Shown here piece by piece: positions 1 through 11,149 of a stretch of 64,000 nucleotides of DNA. Below the pieces are notes generated by a model. It was not told the origin of the DNA. It saw only the letters and a list, made by a program, of their open reading frames with translations, and made no database searches. A program made the translations under genes and the position numbers. The first letter of the stretch is position 1; every line of letters begins with the position of its first letter. Origin of the DNA: Chlorophyllum brunneum (Eukaryota > Basidiomycota > Agaricomycetes > Agaricales > Agaricaceae); contig OY756140.1 in the NCBI GenBank assembly GCA_963576785.1, forward strand, positions 62,001 to 126,000. The letters run 5' to 3'.

Positions 1-1570
1 TTCTTTTACTCCCACACCCTCGACCCTCCTCACACGATGCTGTGCCTTGCCTTCTGTTTTCCCCAGGTCATTACCGGCTGCAGACGCCCAACGCCGAGTC
101 GATGTGAGTCGATTTCTTGCATCAGGACGACGTGTGGGATGCCCATTGTCCTACTGAGGCTACGCAGATGGCCCCTTAACGCCGGATTCGACCAATGAGA
201 GAGCTGGAATGACGGGACGTACCCATGCCCAATCGTAAAGCACTCTACCTTCGGAGTCGCTATTAACGTTTCCGCGAAGTATCTGTGCCTTGTAGCAAAG
301 CAGGTTTCCGTTAATTAAGGTCCTCCGAACTCATCAATTCAGCGTCTCTTCTGCACCACCCCTCTCTCCACAGGAACTGGATACCGACGTCGAATATTAG
401 CTGGGGACTACCACTTCCCTTGATCTGCTCCACTACCAGCTATTTCTCTTGTGTTCCAATTTTGGTACCCATGCGAACGTGGGATTGCTAATGTTAGCCC
501 AAATACTTTCTGCCAACCGGCACACCCATTTTCACATCCATGAAAGACCGCCATCGTCAAAACACTCTCACTGCGCCTCTTTTTCGCCTCCCCCTTTGCG
601 CTCTCACATACTCACAATCGCCATCACGAAACATCGAAGTCTTCTCCTTCGCTCCCGCCATTTTCAATTGCCTCAGAACGTCCCAGACAGCTTTGAAAAC
701 TCTCTCCCACCGTCCACGCGAGTTTTCACCAATGAAGATGTGTCCTTTTGGCCGGAATTTCTCGCCGGCGATCCACCTCCTTGCAGGTTCGCTTTGCGGC
801 ATTTTTCCCGAGGGGTTACCCTACGACCGGGACCGATTCGAAATTCAACCATTCGCGCTTACCACTGTCTCGTATACTTCCAGCGTGACTTCACTTCAAA
901 ACTCCCGTTGCTGTGATAGAAATTTTTCTCGTGGTCGTGGCTGGGATTATGCAAGTATGGGATTCTGCCCGTGGAGCAACCTGTGCCCAATTACGCATAC
1001 TTAGTTTTCGTCCCCCGAGGTGTCGCATGATAATGTGTCCAACGGCATGGTCGGCTTTTTGCCTCGCGCTTTGTACGGAGATGAAGCTATTCTATAACCA
1101 CTGCTCTCTGCATCCACGCTCGGACCCAGTGAAAAGGAAACCAATACTGGTAGTCGTATATCTGCCTCTCCTGTCAACCAAGGGTTAAGCGTGTACGCCA
1201 TATCACCATCTCCTCAAGAAGTACTTCTTTTGAGGAAGAACTTCCTCACCGATTCTTTGACAGTGTATTGGCGTTGCCGTGAATGCCACCAAATGCGGCG
1301 GATCGTGAGCGCTCTGTCCAATCTCATGCGTGGATTTCTTGAACAAAACCGTCTACCAGGTTTTCTTTTCCGTTACTGAGCAAATATCAAACAAGGCACG
1401 GATCTTGGTTTCCAGACCGGTGGTGTATCCATTTAGGAACCTCAAGAAATGCGTGGAATGCAAATGAAAACAGCTCACGAGTATAAAAAGCTCTCAAGAG
1501 AAGGGATTAGTCTCTCATCGCATCGGTTGTACTTGACTGATCGAGACTTACCCTTCGTAGCAGCTCCACC
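1..1570. other. Intergenic region with laccase promoter
   Basis: I see no convincing gene here. Open frames around 450-1000 on both strands overlap one another, have no recognisable domain and lack paired splice signals. The last 100 bases form the promoter of the laccase-like gene. Confidence 0.6.
1482..1488 (+). promoter_or_regulatory. TATA box of the laccase-like gene
   Basis: TATAAAA lies 83 bases upstream of the laccase ATG at 1571, a usual distance for fungal inducible secreted-enzyme genes. Confidence 0.6.
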
Positions 1571-3826
1571 ATGAAATATCTTGCTCTCCTCGCCTTCGTC
1601 CAGGCGGCCATTGGCGCAGCCGTCACCAGGGACGATTCCGCCCGTGTCAAGACCGTCAACCTCGACGTTGTGAACACTCAACTCGCTCCCGATGGTTTCA
1701 GCAGGAGTGCGTTATTGTTCTCCGATATAGCTTCACGTTTTTGGGTTGCTCATTTTTGCCTTCGTTTCTAGGTACGGTTACGGCGAATGGCCAATACCCC
1801 GGCCCGCCTATCCTGCTCACGAAGGGTCAAACCCTGCGTGTCAACATGAACAACAAACTCGTGCGTTTGTTTCGTAAAGAGTCTTCGGTAAAAAGATGTT
1901 GACTGGGATGTGTGGTGACACAGACCGACCCGACCATGCGTCGCTCGACTGCCCTCAATCTTGACGGCATCATTTTCAACAGCGAGAACATCTTCGAGGA
2001 ATCCGAGCCATTTGTCAATGCCTGCCCTGTTGGCCCATCTTCCTCCTTCACCTATGAAGTCCCTCTCGGCAGTCAAACTGGTACTTTCTGGTACCACTCC
2101 GAATTGAGTGTGCAATACGTCGATGTAAGTATATGTCATGAAACGAAAATCCTCTGACATAGAAAGGCTAATGTTCTCATTAGGGATTCCGTGGACCGCT
2201 CGTTATCTATGATCCTCAAGACCCGTTGAGGCACTTGTATGACATCGATGATGTCAACACTGTGAGTACTTTTAGCCTCTTCAACACTCGGTTCCCTAGT
2301 TGTTGACCCAAACCCCATAGATCATTCAAATCGGTGACTGGTGGCAGCAACCCACCCCTCCCCTCCTCGACCACTACGTCGCCACTGGTATCGTTCCAGT
2401 TTCTGACTCCGGTACCGTTAACGGTATTGGCCGTTTCCAGGGCGGACCCGAAGTTCCTTGGGCCGTCATCAACGTCCAAAAGGGCAGGCGCTACCGCTTC
2501 CGTATTATCAACGAGTCTGCTCGCAATGTCTTCACTGTCTCTATTGATAAGCACGATATGAGTCAGTACTTGAACCTTGGTCTTATCTCTATGCTAATGA
2601 ACCGTAGCTGTCATTGAGGCCGATGGTCAAGCAGTTCAACCAAAGACTGTCCAGAAGATGGATATGCTCGCTGGCCAACGTTACTCTGTTGTCGTAAGTT
2701 GTATTTTTAAGCTTTACATCCTAAAGCAAAAATGACACTCAAACAGGTTCATGCCAACCAAGCCGTCGACAACTACTGGTTCAACGCTCCCTTCGTCGGT
2801 GGTAACCCAACGGTTAACCCCCACCGTATGTTTTCTGCTGAGTAATTGGACAGTCCTAACTCATCTAAATCCTTACAGAGAATGCCACTCTTGGTCGTGG
2901 CATCATCCGCTACGCTGGTGCTCGCCATGCTGACCCGACCGCTCCCATGACCTTGGGCCCTGCCGATGGTGCTCTTATTGAGGCTGACCTCCGCCCCCTC
3001 GTCCCGACTAAGGTCGTGGATCCCGACGTCAGCCTGACATTCGACCTTGTTGTCGTATGTATCTCTTTCTCATACTCTTGACTTTGTCAGTGACGTTCTC
3101 GACACTTTAGACTACCGGAAAAGCTCAATGGAACATTAATGGCGTTTCTTACCTCACACCCGAGGTCCCCACTCTCCAACAGGTCATCGATGGTGCTACC
3201 AATGCCGATGACTTCAACCAGACCGAGAACACCTTTGTCCTTCCTGCTGGCAAGACTGTCCAGATTACCTTCCCGCCAACCGACGACGATGACGCCCATC
3301 CATTCCACATGCACGGCGTATGTAGATCAAAAGCAATGACAATGCCCAACATATTGACGACTCAACTTAATAGATGCCAGTGCAAGTCATCAAGTCTATG
3401 ACCTCGAACGACACCAACACAGTCAACCCCATCCTCCGTGACGTATGTGGAATTCTTTACATGAAGATTTCTCAATTTCTGAATGCCCATTAGGTTGTCG
3501 GTGTCGGAGGCAGTGGCACCACCATTCGCTTCACTACTCCCAACTCTGGTGAGTCCGATAGTCAATCACGAACATGCACAATTAGGCTTTAACTCTCTGG
3601 TTTCCAGGCCCCTTCATGTTCCATTGCCACATCTTCTGGCACAAGTTCGCTGGCCTGGCCTCAATTCAGCTCGTTGACCCTGCCGGCGTTAGGGAAAATG
3701 TCGAAGTCAGCACTGCCTGGGAAGGCCTCTGCCCTGCGTAAGTTTCCTCATTCGCTTTATTCTTAAGACTCCGTTTGTTAACAGAAGATACACAGCTATG
3801 ACGCTCTCCCTCTTGAGCTCCAGTGA
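1571..3826 (+). CDS. Laccase-like multicopper protein with altered trinuclear copper site
   Basis: Thirteen exons (1571-1706, 1772-1860, 1924-2124, 2184-2261, 2321-2561, 2608-2693, 2747-2825, 2879-3054, 3111-3317, 3374-3442, 3494-3548, 3608-3737, 3796-3826) give 525 residues, the normal size for a basidiomycete laccase, ending CPAYDALPLELQ as such laccases do. An N-terminal signal peptide begins MKYLALLAF, so the protein is probably secreted. Three cupredoxin domains are present. The type-1 copper ligands remain (HPFHMH; HCHIFWH, with Leu at the axial position). In copper loop L1 the usual HWH is NLD, and in loop L2 the usual HSH is HSE, so one type-2 and two type-3 ligands are missing. Two cysteines that normally pair (QYCDG and the LSC of domain 2) are Val and Ala. 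The frame is otherwise intact. It is not expected to reduce oxygen to water like a normal laccase; any remaining role is unknown. Confidence 0.93.
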
Positions 3827-4262
3827 TCAATTGAGGTCGGATGAGCTGTTTAAATAATAATCCTGTATCTTGATACGTTTGAATTTTTGGTTTTCTCGCA
3901 GATAAGAAATAAATACCCCCTGTCTTGCAACAACCATCTAAGAAAAGTAAACACGGCCGAAATAACACGTGGAATGAATCAATTTCCGATCCGGTACTAA
4001 CTACCCGGCTCTGGCTGTTCTGCCTTCGCATCGTCTCTAGCCTTACTTGAGAGAAGCCGGTTGAGTATATTAGTCCTACCAAAGGACCGCTTCAGAAGCA
4101 CATGACACCCAGTGTTAAGTCTCCACCTTACCCCAGTATGCTAAGGACATTCAAAGCGGTCGAAATGTTATTGATTCCAAACATGGGTATCAGTTTCAGC
4201 GGTTGTAAGGGTATAATGTTGGGCTAGGATGAGTGTTGTACCTATTGTGTATGGCCAAAAGC
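3827..4262. other. Convergent 3' region between laccase and lipase
   Basis: The stop codons of two convergent genes face each other across 436 bases. No gene is seen; the stretch should hold both transcript ends. Confidence 0.6.
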
Positions 4263-5520
4263 CTAACACCCTGCGCCCATGATAATACCATTGTACGGAC
4301 CATAATGATCATTTACATCGCCTAAAAGGAAAAGTGGGACATCTCCTGCGGTGCATTGCGTACTGGGGTTTTCTTGACCAGGACAAGAAACCCAGCTATT
4401 GTCTTGAGTAATATGAATTTCGCCGGAGGCATGACGGTAGCCCATAAGCCGATCTAATTCCGCCAACTCAGGAAATGTTCAAAGCAGATGATCTCATGTA
4501 ACTGACCTGGTAAAGTAGGAACAAGGTCCTTCTTGTTATTGATGTGCGTGAGGGTGGCGTGAGTGTCGACATAATCGGCAAATGCTTTGTTACCGACCTG
4601 TCATGAGAGTTAGAGCGCGTGTGTAGCATAAAAGAGATAAGAGGAGAGGAACTCACGCGAGGTAGACCGTAGGTAATTGTGCGGAATTCGACTCCTTTTA
4701 TATGAAAGGGGAGATAGATGCTATCGAGCAATGCGAGAGCACCACCAAGCGAATGTCCAACAAGTGAAACCTTGGTTGCGTTGTGCTTCGAGATAGTAGC
4801 CTCGACAGCAGATAGTATCTCCTCAGCGGCCCTAATCCCAATGTAACCAATAGAAAAGTGATTAGGGAAAGGTGAACTCACTTGGCCTGTTGACCAGCGA
4901 AGCCGCTATGGACAAGCACGGACGAAGGGACATTAGGAAAGAGAGTAGGGTTAAGGTTTTCAAGGACGAAATCCAAATTCTCAAGGATCACTTGACTGGG
5001 AGACATTAACGGCTCGGGATTCTGGGGTCATTGAATCCTTACATTTTGCTCAAGTCCGTTCCTTGGTGGGCCACAATCACCGACTTCTGAGATGGCGAGT
5101 ATCCAACATACCCTGATATCACGGGTCAAGCAAAATGACAAATGGGATGCCAAGAGAACACGAACAGAACTGGATTGACGCTCCATCACCACCTGACGCG
5201 GTCGGAATGAAGTCTTGATTATTCTCACATTCGACTAGTGAACCAGAGTTCTAGATAAGTGAGAAATGATCAGACAACTGAACGTAATCACCTCCACATG
5301 TCCATGATTTCGTAGCACTAGGAGGACAATATGCCGTACTTGCGAAATGAGTGAAAGGGGTGAACTTGGAAATTTCAGCTGGAGTCAGCGCCTGAATGGC
5401 AGAGGGCTGGTGAGGTCCGATTGTCCCGGCGCTGGCAATGGTAATTGCCCAAAGCGAAGTGAGAAGGGTGGATGAGATCAACATGAGCGAAGGATGCAAC
5501 GAGGACATAACAATCGACAC
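4263..5520 (-). CDS. Secreted class-3 lipase (fungal triacylglycerol lipase / feruloyl esterase type)
   Basis: Seven exons on the minus strand (5520-5292, 5234-5166, 5112-5043, 4995-4882, 4831-4657, 4597-4507, 4453-4263) join in frame to 312 residues. A hydrophobic N-terminus (LMLISSTLLTSLWAIT) is a signal peptide. The alpha/beta hydrolase core carries the nucleophile elbow VGHSLGGALALL, the Asp of the triad in INNKKDLVPTLP, and the His in DVNDHYGPYNG near the C-terminus. WTCGVEC near the start and SCPGQ and TQC near the end supply cysteines typical of the family. The length matches secreted fungal class-3 lipases of about 300 residues. It should hydrolyse ester bonds of acylglycerols or related esters outside the cell. 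A second in-frame ATG twelve bases downstream is an alternative start. Confidence 0.93.
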
Positions 5521-7048
5521 CTACTTTAAACTAGTTCTTGACAGCACACATGGTCCCTGTTGAACCTTCACTATGTGCTATAACATGCCGTAATCGACGC
5601 TAGTTCGGGTTTCGGTGATGGTGATCACAGTAAACGGAATCCCATCTGCTCATGCATGATGCATCCAAGGCCCGAGGACCAGCGGTTAGTCAACCCTCGG
5701 GAAGAATACAGTAGTAGAATCGAAGCAGGATCTGCCGCGGTTCACTTAACACTCATCACAAGGCGACAATACCTGTTCACTACCTTTTTTTTTTTTTTTG
5801 AATCATGGCCTAAGGCCGATTTATACCTGTTCACTACCGTTCCGGGTTGCTTCTGGGTCCAATCATAACTCAGCTTTCCTAATCCGACCGTTTCTAAGGC
5901 ACGAACTTACGGAACGTGGTTACACTGGCTAGGGTTACCTTTGAGCTCAGCCTACATTCAGAGCTGCTACTCGCACTCAGACACTCCCCCTCAAACACCT
6001 ATGGTTATCATAAACTCCCACTCTTAATTGCTTGGATAAATCAACCCCACGAGCATGACATGAGAGGAAGACGATTGAGTGACATGTCAGGGTTGGAATG
6101 ACACTTATTGGGTCGTCTCGGTTGTTCGGTCAAGAGAAGAAAAATGTGACGCCTTTGGCCTTGAACTGCTGTGTAATGGTCTGAGCGGTTAGCGACTTTC
6201 GAGAACATCCAGCATTTCGCCCTCGGATGGCACTGCGTTCGCAGTAGGTATCACGCGGTCAGTTTGAAAACTAAGCGTGGAGGCAATGACACCAATATAC
6301 CAGATCCTACGAAGGCAGTGCCGAACGGCGCAATTTGCTATTCCCCAACTCTCTGACACTCAATCTACTGAACTTCTATCACATCAACATTTGTGGCATC
6401 CCCTTCTGTCTTGGATGTGGCTCGCAACGTACTTCAAGCTTGCATCCAAATTGAATACTGTCTTTGAGCGCTTGAGTCACCGGTGCTGGTCCGCAACCCA
6501 CTCACCTAACCCTCAAACTAACTCCGTTCTCCGGCCCTGGATTGCTGAGTTCTGCCAATCTTATCGCTGACTTCTGGTCGCCCGCTCTGGCCGGTTGGTA
6601 CACTGGCGCCCACAGATGTCAATTTTTGATACCCCTTCCTCTTCCAGTCTAGGAATAATCCATCAGAACAAAAAGAACACTTTGTCAAATGTCTATGTAT
6701 CCAACCGCGGTGCCTACAACATAGAAATCAGAAGGCCTCTTGTGCTATTCGTTGATAAGCGCCAAACGGTGACGGATGTGCTGATGAACAGGAGGGGTTG
6801 TTAAGCGTGTGCAGTGTGAGATTTGAGGGTACTGTTCAGTACAGATCATTGATACTGATGTGGGAAGCATCCGTTGATCTGTATTTGTCCATCGTAATCG
6901 CGGTATTCTTTCCTTCAACACGTTGTTACCTAGCGCCCACCCATTCAAGGATATAAGGTCATGCATCATGGTTTGGTCCCTCGCCATTCATACCCCCTCT
7001 TTCCAGTACCTCCGCCATTCTCTCCATCCTTGCCATTCTCTTTTCATC
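5521..7048. other. Intergenic region
   Basis: No supported gene. It holds a short poly-A-tailed insertion with a target-site duplication (5769-5838). An open frame at 6277-6570 has no recognisable domain. Confidence 0.5.
5769..5838 (-). mobile_element. Short retroposed fragment with poly-A tail and 16-bp target-site duplication
   Basis: A perfect 16-base direct repeat (5769-5784 and 5823-5838, ATACCTGTTCACTACC on the plus strand) flanks a 38-base insert. Read on the minus strand the insert is about 23 bases of unique sequence followed by 15 adenines. That is the signature of LINE-type target-primed insertion of a severely 5'-truncated RNA (SINE or other transcript end). The source family is not identifiable from this window. 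Confidence 0.65.
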
Positions 7049-8695
7049 ATGCCTTTTTTTCAGGGGGCGTACAACGTCAAGATCAATGGCGCGAACATGT
7101 ATGATATAGGGGGGAACATGAACCAAACGAACAACCAGCAGACATACAACCAACCAACCTACCATCAGCAGACATTCAATGTTGGGGGAAATAACGTCGT
7201 AACATATACTCCTTATCTGGATTTATGGGCGCCATCGATCCAACAGAGCATCCTTGCTAGGCGAAATGATCATATCGAGAATGTCGATGACATACAAAAC
7301 CCTGAATGGTTCGCGTCCGGTCCATCATCCACGCCACAATTTCCTAGCAAAGAGGATGCATCATCCGATCAGTCGACATCTCAACTCCCTGGAGCGTGGG
7401 TGTATTTCTGGACATTTCTCACAGATACTCTACCACGACAAATCTATTTTTGCTTCCTTCTCCGGTTTCCCTCTATGTACTGGTCCAGGGTCGACCAACT
7501 CATCGGGGATGCCGGGTTAACAGACAGACAACTCAAAGACATGGCTCTTCGAGTTGTCTTTGCGGACAGCATCCCAGGTTCTCAGAATAATCCTGACTCT
7601 GTACGACTTCCATCCTCTTATGCAAATCTCAAAGAGCGTTGGGAGAGTCTCATCGATGCCCTGTTGGAGGAATGGAGGGCCATCAACCTCATCTCTGCCC
7701 TGTTGGTACCGTAAGTATGGAGTCGAATATCCCTTCTCGATATCAAACTCAAATGATTCTCTAGAGGGATCCTTACAATGTTCCAAATCACAGGCGCTGC
7801 CTCAGATGACCCCGTCACGCGATATCTTTCTTTCTGGTCGCTCCTTGCCGCATTGATAAGTTTGTTGTATGGCTGTATGTTTATTGTACAATTTTCGCGA
7901 ATGCGAAAGGCGTATAACATTCTAGAATGGGCCGTTGTAAGCAACTCTACTGACATCGGAGACCGTTGCTTAGGCACTGACCACAATCCCGTAGGAGGTA
8001 CGACAACAGCTGAAACAACGCAGACGAATATTTTGGAACGTCGTTATAATGTTATCTATGCCGATTCTGTGGCTGACCTGGTACGACACCTTCCATGAAT
8101 CCGTAAAGGACATGGACTAATTCTTCCCTACAGGTCGATCATCACCTTTGTCGTATGCATCGTCTGGTTCATGTGGAGAACTCAAGCAAGCCTCCCAGAT
8201 GATTTCTCTTTCCCTGCCCCGGCATCGATAGACCTAGGCTTCCGTGTCTTCATATGCGCTGCTCTCGGTACTGGAGCAGTATACGGCATCCTCATCTTTA
8301 TCACGTTCCAGCGCTATGGTATTCGCATGAATGAAACCTGGAAAAAGCGTGTTGGCGGCGTTTTAAGTAAGCGCCCAGTTGACGGGTCTAGAAATGTCCA
8401 ATCTGCACCTGGCGCAGCAAACGGACTTGCACAGCAACAGCCCCAAAATTTACCAAATTCGAGTGCACCCATACACCACCCCCTTCAACACCCAGCCCTT
8501 TCACCAGCACATTTTGGAAGAATATCTCCATCGCCACCGCAATGGAATCTCGGCATGCCAGCCGCAGCAAACGCTCAATCAATCAACTCAAACACGCTCC
8601 ATCAAACCAGCGCGGGCCAATATTCCACTCAACACGTAGGAGTCCCTCCTTCAGCAGGCCAAAACCTGGCTATCTCCACACTCGTAGCCTCGTAG
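7049..8695 (+). CDS. Gene A: Agaricomycete multi-pass membrane protein with N-terminal MPFF..INGAN motif
   Basis: Four exons (7049-7710, 7765-7936, 7995-8080, 8134-8695) give 493 residues. I chose the ATG at 7049 because the conserved motif starts there; an in-frame ATG at 6967 is possible. Residues 1-20 hold MPFFQGAYNVKINGAN, followed by a Gln/Asn/Tyr-rich stretch and FNVGGNN. The middle and end match a family I know from many Agaricomycetes: SDDPVTRYLSFWSLL, a first membrane helix, FSRMRKAYNILEWA, a RIFWNVVIMLSMPILWLTW helix, IITFVVCIVWFMWRT, and a last helix around FRVFICAALGTGAVYGIL. A Pro/Gln/Asn-rich cytosolic-type tail of about 110 residues follows. Function is unknown. The N-terminal motif recurs in genes B and C of this window. 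Confidence 0.85.
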
Positions 8696-11149
8696 CCGAA
8701 CCCGACGCCATGTTCGGATATCCATCAGTCCCACGTAGACAAATATAATCTAGGAAAGGAATCTATGGCTTCGTGCTGTGCAGCCATGAGGATACAATAT
8801 CATATGAAGGGCATCAGTTAGTATTCTCTAGCCAGAATTTTTGAGAAGGTATCGAATGATAGATTGCCACCCAATGTCTCGTCATCGAAAGCAGCATGAC
8901 CATGATCCATTCGGTTAACCTCCTGAAGGTCTTTATACTCCATGCGAGGGGTGATAAGTCACCAACAGACTCTGGCATACTCTTTCTGCCTTCAACCGCT
9001 CCACCCGAATGTGGAGCCCCATACCTTTAGGAAACGCACAGAGGCAAGTGACGCAGAGGCTTTCTCTCACGTCACGGAACATTTCAGAAGCTACAAGCTC
9101 TTTCTAAACTCTGTACTAATACGTTTTGATGTTTGGAAGGCGAGGAAAAATTATATCAGGCATGGAGTTGACATATAAATGGTGGACCTGTTGGGCTACG
9201 ATAATCTTCTGAACTCTATTGCTCCATATATTATTGGCAAGGGACCGTACAGAAATCTGACCTTCCCCACTAGGAAAGAGGAAATGGACCCAGAAAAGCC
9301 CCTCATCACAGGTTACTGGATCAAGATAACGAGGTAGGGACTCATTTACCCGTTATCGGATGCCAAGTTGACCTAGTATTTAAAGCTCACTAATGACACT
9401 CTTGGTGATCGTGCAATCACTTTTGCGCTTTCCAGTCCCCTTTTAAGGCCTTGCTGGAGTATCCCGGAAGTGAGATAACGGCTTCCGTGGGGGCTGGAGG
9501 TGCGGTATACGCGTGTAACGTTTGAGGCATGTGTTATTCGTCAGGTCCTCATATGGCAGGGTCCCCGGTTGTCTGCTCAACGCCAGCCATGACTACGCTG
9601 CGTTTTCTGAGATGAATCGTGGCTCGAGACTAAAGTTCCTTTCGAAATAGTTCAGGATGACAGTGTGATTCTATGTATAGAAATGCGAAAGTCATGGGGA
9701 ATTTTGACCATCTCGACAACCTGGTGCAATAACCTTCCATAAATCAACGTTCAACATGAATCGCCGCCACATCTGTAAGTATTATGCATCATATTATTCA
9801 TATGGAAAACTTCAATAAAACCTTCCAAACGACTTCGCTCTGATTGTTTCGGCATCGGTTTCGACAGAACCGACTTCATACGCGTCACCCTCTTATTGGC
9901 GCAGTACGCGATGCCTCGATCTTTACCGTTCCGGCACCATGGAAAGGCTATAGGTGCATGAGCTTCACCGGACACAACGAGCCAACCTACATAGGCACAA
10001 TGGCCCGAGATTCACCAAACGTGAACACGTTTCCGTAGTCTCACAGCCAGAGACCTGGTCTTGCAAACCGTTCCATCTATTTCCTGCAAGCAGTTCTACG
10101 CCAATGAAATTGTGAAGTATACTCAACAGCAAATAGGCGATATACCGGACCCAGAGAAACCAATCGTCACCGGATCATTAAATGTACAATGATTCAAAGG
10201 GGCTCGTGGACATCAATATTGTATCGAATGAAGGCCACGTTGAATCGGCGATGCCTCTACTCACCGACTACTCCCGTGGTTTTGTTTCGTGGTATGCCGC
10301 CGGCAACACGCCTCCATCTCACCCAAGGTAGATCTGAAAGCCAGACCGCCCCCGAGCCATCTTGGCGCAATAACTTTGAGCGCCATCCACTCGCATGATC
10401 ATTCACCCTCTCTAATCTTGCCCAAATTACCACCTTTCTCGCAAACTAATCTTCAAAGCACATAAACATCATGTCAACCGCGAGAACATTCGAGACTGTA
10501 TTTCACTTTGAGCGCTACAGCCGCGACGGACCTAGGCTTTCGTATTTATATACCTTTCATGCTGCTATTCGTGGGTCACCGTGATTTCTCACTGACCACT
10601 ATACTGGGTAAATGAGAAAGTGCTAGAGGAGGTAGAAAAATCAACAACCCAAGGAGTTTGTGGACTCCCACTATGTGTGTTTTCTAAAACCCACTTGGGA
10701 GTTGTTTTTTTAACTTTTGAAGTCTAGTTATTTTCAACTTTATCGGCAAAGCCTTCGATTCGGAACTCCACGATAGCCTATCAGGTCTGGATGCCGCGAA
10801 CCTTTCCTTGAAGCCCGAATCGTTCGTCGCTTAGGAGAAGGGAGACTCAGAGAGGTTTGCATCGATGAGCAAGCCGGCCATCACCGAGGGAAGTCCGTAT
10901 ATGTAGAACGGCCTAGCCGAGCCCATTTTCCCCATAGCCTGCTAGCAGGGAGTGGGGCCGTTTCGTGGGGTTCGAACACTGAACGGAATTTTGGCGCCTA
11001 TCGTATTGTACGGTCTTCTTGTCTATTTTTCTACTGGACGGTCCAGTACGGGCGCAGCAGATATGGAATTTTCTAATACGAGCCTCACCAAGAATGCGAC
11101 GTTTAATGAGGGTGAGGCGCTCATAGTCTACTTTTGTTTATTCGTTACT
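8696..11149. other. Gene-poor region with two similar short coding relics
   Basis: No complete gene could be assembled. Plus-strand passages ending near 9333 (DPEKPLITGYW) and near 10192 (DPEKPIVTGSL) resemble each other and may be remnants of a duplicated gene. The plus-strand open frame starting at 10952 runs antisense into the end of CCT3 and is probably not coding. Confidence 0.4.

Noticed and set aside
10965..10978. GGGGTTCGAACACTG resembles a tRNA TPsiC arm / B box
   Set aside because: No matching A box, anticodon arm or acceptor stem could be folded upstream.
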